A DNA stretch of 19,392 bases from an uncultured Clostridia bacterium (lineage in GTDB: Bacteria; Bacillota; Clostridia; TANB77; CAG-508): contig CAKOZB010000010.1 of assembly GCA_934131055.1 (NCBI GenBank), forward strand, positions 1 through 19,392, in the 5' to 3' direction. Below are positions 13,449 through 19,392 of this stretch, one piece after another. The notes below the pieces were generated by a model. The model made no database searches. It saw nothing but the letters and a program-made list of their open reading frames with translations, and was not told the DNA's origin. Position 1 is the stretch's first letter, and each line of letters starts with the position of its first letter. The translations under genes were made by a program, and so were the position numbers.

Positions 13449-13474
13449 AAATTGTCAAAAAGGTTTGACAATTT
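13449..13474. promoter_or_regulatory. Perfect palindromic operator candidate at the glgP promoter
   Basis: AAATTGTCAAA (13449-13459) and TTTGACAATTT (13464-13474) are an exact 11-base inverted repeat around AAGG. Its right arm contains the glgP -35 TTGACA, so a bound repressor would block transcription. The regulator is unknown; it is not a canonical Rex, CcpA, CtsR or HrcA site. Confidence 0.65.
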
Positions 13475-13493
13475 CTGTTTGTTAATACATAAT
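13465..13493 (+). promoter_or_regulatory. glgP promoter
   Basis: TTGACA (13465-13470), a 17-base spacer and CATAAT (13488-13493), 59 bases before the start codon. It is overlapped by the palindrome at 13449-13474. The rest of the 13230-13552 gap is very AT-rich with no gene seen. Confidence 0.75.
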
Positions 13494-13552
13494 ATAGAAT
13501 GATGATATTAAACGATGAGATGAATTTGATAAGTTACGAAGGAGGAATTTTA

Positions 13553-16123
13553 ATGTACGTATTTAATAAAATAACAGTAACTCCACAACTACCAGAAAGA
13601 ATTAACAAATTGTCTGAGATTGCAGGAAACCTATGGTGGGCTTGGAATACAGATTTCTTAAAATTATTTAAGATAATTGATGGCGATTTATGGGAGACTG
13701 TTGGAAAGAATCCTGTTAAGTTTTTAAAACTTGTTTCACAGGAGAGATTAGAAAGTGTAACCGAAAATCCAGAATTTTTGAAGGAATATGATAAAATTGC
13801 AAATGATTTTTATGACTACATGAATAGTAAATCAACATGGTTTAAGAAAAATTATCCAGATAATAAGAATGATTTGATTGCATATTTTTCAGCAGAATAT
13901 GGATTAGACCAAATTTTATCAATATATTCTGGGGGACTTGGAATTTTGTCAGGAGACCATTTAAAGTCAGCAAGTGATTTAGGTATACCACTTGTGGCTG
14001 TTGGATTATTATATAAAAAAGGATTTTTCCATCAAATTATAAATGGTTATGGACAACAATATGAAGAAGATAGAGAAAATGATATAGATACTCTACCAAT
14101 ATATCCTGTAAAAGATGTAGAAGGTAAAGATTTATTAGTGTATGTAAATATGCCTAAAAAAAGAGTTTATCTAAAGGTTTGGCAAGTTAATGTTGGAAGA
14201 GTTAAATTGTATTTGATGGATTCTGACATAGATGCAAACATTCCTGAATATAGAGGTATAACAGCTCATTTATATGGTGGAAACCAAGAAATGAGAATCC
14301 AACAAGAAATTGTTCTTGGAATGGCTGGAACAAGTCTTCTAAAAACTTTAGGATTAAATCCTACTGTATATCATATGAATGAAGGACATTCAGCTTTCTT
14401 AATATTGGAATTAATGAAGAATATTATTAAAGAAAAACAAGTAAGTTTCGATATGGCAGAGGAGATTGTTGCTGCAAAAACAGTATTTACAACTCATACT
14501 CCGGTTCCAGCAGGAAATGATATATTCCCATTATCTTTAGTTGAAACTTATTTTAAAGATTATTGGAATAGATTTTCTATTACAAAAGAAGAATTTTTCA
14601 GATTAGGAATGAAGCCAAATGCAGATTTATCTAATACTGGATTTAACATGGGAATTCTTGCACTAAAATTCTCTGGAAAGAAGAATGGAGTAAGTAAATT
14701 ACATGGTGCAGTTTCTAGAGAATTATTTGGAGAGGTATGGCCAAACATAGCTCCAAATGAGGCTCCAATAGATTATGTAACAAATGGAATTCACACTTGT
14801 ACATGGCTTGCACCAAATTTAAAGAGATTATTTAATGAATATTTAAAACCATATTGGCAAGATGATATTAAAAATGACACAACCTGGCAGAAGATTGCAG
14901 ACATTCCAGACCAAGAATTATGGAATGCTCATATGGAAAGAAAAGTTAAGCTTTTAAAATTAGTAAAGGAAAATATAACAAATAGATTAAAAAGAGAAGG
15001 ATATCGTTATAGTGATATAAATGATATCACATCAAAATTAGATCCGAATGCTTTAACAATAGGATTTTCTAGAAGATTTGCTACATATAAGAGAGCTACT
15101 TTAATATTTAAAGATTTAGAGAGAATAACACAAATACTAAATGAGGCTGGAAAACCAGTTCAAATAATATTTGCAGGAAAGGCGCATCCATCAGATAACG
15201 GAGGAAAAGATTTAATAAGATACATTCACGAATTATCTATGAAGCCTCAATTTAAAGGTAAGATTTTCTTACTAGAAAACTACAACATAGGTATATCTAA
15301 ATATTTAGTAAGTGGTGTTGATGTATGGCTAAATAATCCAAGAAGACCAATGGAAGCATCTGGTACATCAGGACAAAAAGCAGCTGTAAATGGCGTTATA
15401 AACTTTAGTGTGCTTGATGGCTGGTGGGCAGAAGGATACAACCAGAAAAATGGTTGGACAATAGGAACCAATGCCGAATATTCTTCTTATGAAGAACAAG
15501 ATAATGCTGATAGCGAGAGTATTTATCAAACATTAGAAAATAAAATAATTCCAACATTCTTCGATAAAGATGAAAACGGAATATCTAAGAGATGGATGGA
15601 AATAATGAAGCAATCTATAATGTCTAATGCCGGAAGATACAGCACTGCTAGAATGCTTATAGATTATACAAATAAATTCTATATGCCACTTTGCAATTTG
15701 TACAACAAATATTACACAGATTTATCATCAGTTGCAGAATTTAATAGTTGGAAAAACAATTTATATTTGAACTGGAATGATATAACAATAAAACAAGAAA
15801 AGGGTAACTTAGATAATATCACAGTAGATGCTGGAAACAATATTACAGTTAGATGTAAAGTATATCTACCAAACATTGATAAAAACTCTATAGAAGCACA
15901 AGTTTACTACGGGCAAATAATGGAAAATGGTATAGTAGATAAAATTCAAATAATACCAATGAATTTAATAGGCAGTGACGATGAAAAGAAAGAATATGAG
16001 TATGAAGCAACAGTTGAACTTACAACTGGCGGAAACTATGGTTATACATTTAGAGTAATGCCTAAAAATGAAATGTTATTAGACCCAGCAAACTTGGATT
16101 TAGTAAAATGGATAACAAAATAA
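13553..16123 (+). CDS. glgP: Alpha-glucan (glycogen) phosphorylase, DUF3417-containing GT35 type
   Basis: An enzyme of 856 residues that releases glucose-1-phosphate from glycogen or maltodextrin using phosphate and pyridoxal phosphate. It belongs to the branch with an N-terminal DUF3417 domain (about 10-120, with LPERINKLSEIAGNLWWAWN). The phosphorylase core has AYFSAEYGLDQILSIYSGGL, YHMNEGHSAFLILELM, TTHTPVPAGND and EAPIDYVTNGIHTCTW. The PLP-binding lysine is Lys609 in EASGTSGQKAAVNG, equivalent to the EASGTGNMK segment of classical phosphorylases. ATG 13553 is chosen because GAAGGAGG (13538-13544) is directly upstream and MYVFNKITVTPQLPERI fits; an in-frame codon 54 bases earlier would begin at the -10 region. 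A promoter with a palindromic operator and a strong terminator make it a single-gene unit. Confidence 0.95.
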   Translation: MYVFNKITVTPQLPERINKLSEIAGNLWWAWNTDFLKLFKIIDGDLWETVGKNPVKFLKLVSQERLESVTENPEFLKEYDKIANDFYDYMNSKSTWFKKNYPDNKNDLIAYFSAEYGLDQILSIYSGGLGILSGDHLKSASDLGIPLVAVGLLYKKGFFHQIINGYGQQYEEDRENDIDTLPIYPVKDVEGKDLLVYVNMPKKRVYLKVWQVNVGRVKLYLMDSDIDANIPEYRGITAHLYGGNQEMRIQQEIVLGMAGTSLLKTLGLNPTVYHMNEGHSAFLILELMKNIIKEKQVSFDMAEEIVAAKTVFTTHTPVPAGNDIFPLSLVETYFKDYWNRFSITKEEFFRLGMKPNADLSNTGFNMGILALKFSGKKNGVSKLHGAVSRELFGEVWPNIAPNEAPIDYVTNGIHTCTWLAPNLKRLFNEYLKPYWQDDIKNDTTWQKIADIPDQELWNAHMERKVKLLKLVKENITNRLKREGYRYSDINDITSKLDPNALTIGFSRRFATYKRATLIFKDLERITQILNEAGKPVQIIFAGKAHPSDNGGKDLIRYIHELSMKPQFKGKIFLLENYNIGISKYLVSGVDVWLNNPRRPMEASGTSGQKAAVNGVINFSVLDGWWAEGYNQKNGWTIGTNAEYSSYEEQDNADSESIYQTLENKIIPTFFDKDENGISKRWMEIMKQSIMSNAGRYSTARMLIDYTNKFYMPLCNLYNKYYTDLSSVAEFNSWKNNLYLNWNDITIKQEKGNLDNITVDAGNNITVRCKVYLPNIDKNSIEAQVYYGQIMENGIVDKIQIIPMNLIGSDDEKKEYEYEATVELTTGGNYGYTFRVMPKNEMLLDPANLDLVKWITK

Positions 16124-16135
16124 TTAGACCAAAAG

Positions 16136-16161
16136 AAAAGCCTTGACGCACAAGGCTTTTT
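16136..16161 (+). terminator. Terminator after glgP
   Basis: AAAAGCCTTG (16136-16145) pairs perfectly with CAAGGCTTTT (16151-16160), loop ACGCA, T-run to 16161. It overlaps the lysS promoter. Confidence 0.93.
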
Positions 16162-16171
16162 GTAATATAAT
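16143..16171 (+). promoter_or_regulatory. lysS promoter embedded in the glgP terminator
   Basis: TTGACG (16143-16148) lies across the stem and loop of the glgP terminator. A 17-base spacer made of the 3' arm and T-tract leads to a consensus TATAAT (16166-16171). The lysS start is 71 bases past the -10. Confidence 0.7.
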
Positions 16172-16196
16172 GGTTACATAATTTTAAAGAGAAAAT

Positions 16197-16224
16197 GCAA
16201 AGTTTTGGAAAAGCTTTGTTTTTT
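16197..16224 (+). terminator. Small T-tailed hairpin in the lysS leader (possible attenuator)
   Basis: GCAAAG (16197-16202) pairs with CTTTGT (16214-16219), with three further A-T pairs inside past a bulged G and a TGGA loop. Six T residues (16219-16224) follow. It lies between the promoter and the ribosome binding site of lysS. No T-box features are present. Confidence 0.4.
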
Positions 16225-16241
16225 AGAAAGGGTTGTTAAAT

Positions 16242-17732
16242 ATGGCAGACATAAAAGAATTAATGCAAGTACGTAGAGACAAAATGCAAAAGCTAATAGA
16301 TAATGGTGTAAATGTACACCCAGAGAGATATGAGAGAACACATCAAATAAAAGAAGCAAGAGAATTACCAGATGGAACAAAAGACGTTTCGATTGCTGGA
16401 AGAGTAATGTCTAAGAGAAAATTAGGAAAGATAAGCTTCTTAGATTTAAGAGATTTAGAAGGACATCTTCAATTAGTTATTAAAAAAGAAGATTTGGGAG
16501 AAGATGTATATAAATTCTTACACGAAACAGTTGATATTGGTGATTTCATTGGAGTAAAAGGAGAAATATTTACAACTCAAGCGGGAGAAAAATCACTTCA
16601 AGTTTATGAATATACATTCTTAGGAAAGGCAATTCGTCCACTTCCAGAAAAATTCCATGGTTTAACAGACCAAGATGCAGTATACAGAGAGAGACATCTT
16701 GATTTAATAATGAACGATGATGCTAAAAAGAGATTTGTATTAAGAACAAAGTTTATCAGATTAATGAGAGAATTCTTAGATACACATGAATTTTTAGAGG
16801 TAGACACACCAGTTCTTCAAAATACAGCTTCTGGAGCAACAGCAAAACCATTCATAACACACCACAATGCATTAGATATGGACGTATATTTAAGGATATC
16901 TCCAGAATTAACATTGAAAAAGCTTATAATTGGTGGATTTTCAAATGTATATGAAATTGCAAGAGACTTCAGAAATGAGGGAATGGATGCAAACCATTTA
17001 CAAGACTTCACAATGGTTGAAGGATACAGTGCTTATTGGTGCTATAGAGATAATATGAAATTTTTGAGAGAAATGGTTATATATATATTATCAAAATTAT
17101 TCGATGGAAACTTGAATATCAAAATTGGAGAGCAAGAAATTGACTTCGGAGGAGAATGGCAAGTAGTATCATTCAGAGATTTAATACTTAAAGATTGTGG
17201 AATAGATATTGACAAATTTGAAACAGCAGAAAGCTTACTTGCAGAAATAAAAGCAAAAGGAATAAAATTAGAGGCAGATAACTTAGAGCAATTAGGAAGA
17301 GGAAATTTAATAGATACATTATACAAAAAGGTAAGCAGACCAAACATAATAAATCCAACATATCTAATTGAACACCCAATAGATTTATCTCCACTTGCTA
17401 GAAGCAATGATGAAAATCCAAAATTGACAGACAGATTCCAATTAGTAGTAAATGGACAAGAAATAATAAACGGGTATTCAGAGCTTGTAGACTGTGACGA
17501 ACAAGAAAGAAGATTTATAGAGCAGGCTGAATTAAAGGCTAATGGTGATGAAGAAGCTATGAGCATAGATACAGAATATATAAGAGCTATGCAATATGGT
17601 ATGCCACCAATTTCTGGTTGGGGACTTGGAATAGATAGATTCTTACAATTCTTAACAAACAGTGATAACATAAGAGATGTAGTTCTATACCCATTAATGA
17701 AACCAAGAGCAGCAGAAGAAAGCGAAGAATAA
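16242..17732 (+). CDS. lysS: Lysine--tRNA ligase, class II
   Basis: A class II LysRS of 496 residues, the normal length, which charges tRNA-Lys in the cytosol. The N-terminal OB-fold anticodon-binding domain covers about 50-145 (VSIAGRVMSKRKLGKISFLD). The catalytic domain has motif 2 in VYEIARDFRNEGMDANHLQD (236-255) with TMVEGYSAYW, and motif 3 in GWGLGIDRFLQFLTNSDNIR (from 459). ATG 16242 is chosen (MADIKELMQVRRDKM) with GAAAGGG upstream at 16226-16232; an in-frame TTG nine bases earlier overlaps the ribosome binding site. The promoter lies inside the upstream terminator, and a small terminator-like hairpin sits in its leader, so expression may be adjusted by attenuation or readthrough from glgP. 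A terminator follows the stop. Confidence 0.97.
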   Translation: MADIKELMQVRRDKMQKLIDNGVNVHPERYERTHQIKEARELPDGTKDVSIAGRVMSKRKLGKISFLDLRDLEGHLQLVIKKEDLGEDVYKFLHETVDIGDFIGVKGEIFTTQAGEKSLQVYEYTFLGKAIRPLPEKFHGLTDQDAVYRERHLDLIMNDDAKKRFVLRTKFIRLMREFLDTHEFLEVDTPVLQNTASGATAKPFITHHNALDMDVYLRISPELTLKKLIIGGFSNVYEIARDFRNEGMDANHLQDFTMVEGYSAYWCYRDNMKFLREMVIYILSKLFDGNLNIKIGEQEIDFGGEWQVVSFRDLILKDCGIDIDKFETAESLLAEIKAKGIKLEADNLEQLGRGNLIDTLYKKVSRPNIINPTYLIEHPIDLSPLARSNDENPKLTDRFQLVVNGQEIINGYSELVDCDEQERRFIEQAELKANGDEEAMSIDTEYIRAMQYGMPPISGWGLGIDRFLQFLTNSDNIRDVVLYPLMKPRAAEESEE

Positions 17733-17739
17733 TAGATTG

Positions 17740-17771
17740 AAAGAGTGACTTAATTTTAAGTTGCTCTTTTT
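17740..17771 (+). terminator. Terminator after lysS
   Basis: AAAGAGTGACTT (17740-17751) pairs with AAGTTGCTCTTT (17758-17769), 12 pairs with two G-U, then T residues to 17771. A TGG-TATAAT extended -10 follows at 17775-17783 without a clear -35. Confidence 0.88.
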
Positions 17772-17840
17772 GTGTGGTATAATTGTTAAATAAATATCAT
17801 AGAAATATTGTTGAAAAAAGAAAGTATCTGTTTGGAATTA

Positions 17841-17869
17841 TTGACTATGGCAACATAATGTTGTAAAAT
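17841..17869 (+). promoter_or_regulatory. Promoter of the beta-CASP gene
   Basis: TTGACT (17841-17846), a 17-base spacer and TAAAAT (17864-17869). A second possible start region is the extended -10 at 17775-17783. Confidence 0.6.
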
Positions 17870-17878
17870 AAAAACATG

Positions 17879-17899
17879 AAATGTTTGCATAAAACATTT
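17879..17899 (+). other. Hairpin at the predicted 5' end of the beta-CASP mRNA
   Basis: AAATGTTT (17879-17886) and AAACATTT (17892-17899) are a perfect 8-base inverted repeat around GCATA, starting about 10 bases after the -10. It would form a 5'-terminal stem in the transcript, which could protect it from decay, or it could be an operator. Confidence 0.45.
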
Positions 17900-17941
17900 T
17901 AAAGCTAATTAACTTTATTATTTTTTGATTGGAGGATTATT

Positions 17942-19357
17942 ATGGGTTCAAAAGACCGGCTCTACGCAGACATCATGGCTGTGCATCCAGAGGTAACTGG
18001 CTCATGCAATTTGGTTATTGTAAAACAGCCAGATAATAGCACGGTCAAATTTGTTGTTGATTGTGGTCTCTTTCAAGAGAGGCAGTACAGCAAGAACAAT
18101 GAGAGTTTGCCTTTCATCCCTGCTAACATCGATTTCTGTTTGGTTACGCATAATCATGTGGATCATGTTGGTCGCCTGCCTTTTATGGTGAGTAAGGGTT
18201 ACAACCAAGAGATCTATATGACTGAGACAACTGCAAAGCTCTTGCCTTTGGCTTTGGAAGATAGCTATAAGGTGCTAAGAGATGTTGCAAAACGGCAGAA
18301 CCATTCGCCGTTGTACAGCGAGGCCGATGTGTCTCAGACCATGAGACTGATTCGTCCTTGCAAGTATAATGAGACTATCCAGATTCGCCCGAATATTAAG
18401 GCAACATTCTTTATGAATGGCCACTTGATGGGAGCTTCTAGCATTCTCGTTCAAATCAGTTGGGAGGGATACGAAACAATTAATTTGTTTTTCACTGGAG
18501 ACTACAACAACAAGAACATGTTCTTCGATGTACCGGATCTCCCTGATTGGGTACTCGACCTTCCACTTACGTTGGTTCAGGAATCCACTTATGGAAACAT
18601 GGACTCCTATGAGGTTACGAGTTGCTTTAAGCAGAATGTGCTGAAGTGCCTCGAACATGGTGGTACGGTTGTTGCACCAGTCTTTTCGCTGGGACGTTCA
18701 CAGGAAATTCTGTATGAGGTTAAATGCATGCAGGACGATGGATCTTTGGACGTAAATGTACCGATTTATTTCGATGGAAAGCTTGGCATCAGATATACCA
18801 CGCTTTACTTGAAAGATGGACTGGACATAAAGGAAGATATGAAAAACTTTCTTCCGAAGAACCTTACCTTTGTGGACAAGGTTAATCGTGGCGAAGTCTT
18901 GGCGAGTACTATGCCTAAGATTATCCTTACCACTTCTGGCATGGGATCGTATGGCCCTGCACAGGTGTATATTCCAGAGTATTTGACCAGAAGAAATTCG
19001 CTTATCCACTTTACGGGCTATACCACAGAAGGTACGCTCGGTGCAAGACTCAAAGAGGCTGAAGTTGGCACGGCAGTCCAGGTTGGTGGTACGCTTGTTA
19101 AAAAGTATGCACAGGTCGAATACACCACCGAATATTCTGCTCACGCAAAGGCAGATGAGATGATTGACTTCCTTAAGAAGTTCAAACACCTTAAGTTGGT
19201 CCTTGTGAACCACGGAGAAGCTGATACAAAGCAAATATTTGCAGAAAGGATTATCAACGAAGTTGACACTGAAAGGGTCGGAATTCTGGGAAGTGGTTAC
19301 TTCTTCCGTGTGAATCACGAAGGCCTTATCAAGAGCCTGTCGACAAAATTCGAATAA
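17942..19357 (+). CDS. Beta-CASP metallo-beta-lactamase-fold protein (predicted RNA-processing nuclease)
   Basis: A protein of 471 residues of the MBL/beta-CASP family, related to CPSF73 and to bacterial YsaA/RNase J-like RNA nucleases. The zinc site is visible: H70-N-H-V-D74-H75 in VTHNHVDHVGRLP, His161 in NGHLMGASS and Asp187 in FFTGDYNN. The beta-CASP motifs follow: Glu214 in QESTYGN, His401 in EYSAHAKADEM and His424 in LVNHGEAD. All expected ligands are present, so it should be an active zinc-dependent nuclease acting on RNA or single-stranded DNA; the substrate is not readable. ATG 17942 follows TTGGAGGA. Base composition is visibly richer in GC than neighbours such as lysS, with frequent CTC, CCG, ACC and CGT codons, like the kinase gene at 11173, suggesting transfer. 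The 35 bases after its stop hold no complete feature. Confidence 0.9.
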   Translation: MGSKDRLYADIMAVHPEVTGSCNLVIVKQPDNSTVKFVVDCGLFQERQYSKNNESLPFIPANIDFCLVTHNHVDHVGRLPFMVSKGYNQEIYMTETTAKLLPLALEDSYKVLRDVAKRQNHSPLYSEADVSQTMRLIRPCKYNETIQIRPNIKATFFMNGHLMGASSILVQISWEGYETINLFFTGDYNNKNMFFDVPDLPDWVLDLPLTLVQESTYGNMDSYEVTSCFKQNVLKCLEHGGTVVAPVFSLGRSQEILYEVKCMQDDGSLDVNVPIYFDGKLGIRYTTLYLKDGLDIKEDMKNFLPKNLTFVDKVNRGEVLASTMPKIILTTSGMGSYGPAQVYIPEYLTRRNSLIHFTGYTTEGTLGARLKEAEVGTAVQVGGTLVKKYAQVEYTTEYSAHAKADEMIDFLKKFKHLKLVLVNHGEADTKQIFAERIINEVDTERVGILGSGYFFRVNHEGLIKSLSTKFE

Positions 19358-19392
19358 AATAATTCATACAACGTGCTGGGGCTCCCTTGGTG

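Noticed and set aside
13449..13474. Rex binding site at glgP
   Set aside because: Rex sites in Clostridia are TTGTTAA-n4-TTAACAA types; here the arms read TTGTCAAA with a different base pattern and effective spacing.
13499..13552. Upstream start for glgP
   Set aside because: It begins at the -10 region and lacks a ribosome binding site, whereas ATG 13553 has GAAGGAGG in front.
16172..16242. T-box riboswitch upstream of lysS
   Set aside because: The leader is about 65 bases and lacks a T-box core and specifier stem.
19358..19392. Possible second copy of the 2206-2313 palindrome, since both contain CCCTTGGT
   Set aside because: Only eight bases agree and the window ends there, so similarity cannot be judged.

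Overview
The window is a chromosomal segment of a strongly AT-rich, low-GC Gram-positive bacterium, most likely a member of the Clostridia (Firmicutes). This rests on the A/T-ending codons, the strong GGAGG-type ribosome binding sites, TTGACA/TATAAT promoters with 17-base spacers, short T-tailed intrinsic terminators, a Firmicute-type LexA box, an Rrf2 regulator, an Mbl-like MreB and tRNA genes that encode CCA. The species cannot be named from the sequence alone. No phage, IS transposase, CRISPR array or rRNA is visible.

Layout. 1-2192: the 3' end of rpmA (ribosomal protein L27) with a terminator, then a promoter driving a minimal nucleotidyltransferase (MNT) and HEPN pair whose MNT gene appears frameshifted, then trpS. 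2193-4931: a GC-rich nested palindrome, obg (the usual partner of rpmA), and an SOS unit of lexA, with its own LexA box, plus an unrecognised membrane-anchored protein. 5034-8692: an Mbl-like mreB, then a TetR regulator with a long-chain acyl-CoA ligase. 8728-10611: a conserved-looking protein of unknown function and a long-form RpiB-type sugar-phosphate isomerase. 10612-10982 (minus strand): a two-gene tRNA operon (CAU tRNA, then tRNA-Tyr) with promoter and terminator, followed by a partial copy of the tRNA-Tyr 3' end inside a palindrome. 11047-12348: a P-loop kinase with richer GC and its own GC-rich terminator, then an Fe-S type Rrf2 regulator behind an unusual leader. 12516-13229 (minus): a monofunctional peptidoglycan glycosyltransferase. 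13449-17771: glgP (alpha-glucan phosphorylase) behind a perfect palindromic operator candidate, then lysS, whose promoter lies inside the glgP terminator. 17841-19357: a beta-CASP metallo-beta-lactamase-fold protein, also richer in GC than its surroundings. The last 35 bases hold no gene.

Most of the window is core translation, cell envelope and carbon metabolism. The accessory or unusual parts are the MNT/HEPN pair set between rpmA and obg, two GC-rich palindromic elements (2206-2313 and 10612-10691), the two genes with differing base composition (11173 and 17942), the gene downstream of lexA, and several compact regulatory arrangements: the Rrf2 leader dyad, the glgP operator and the promoter-in-terminator ahead of lysS. 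I see no clear multi-gene undescribed system. The best leads are the SOS-linked membrane protein, the tRNA-derived repeat and the disabled MNT/HEPN module.
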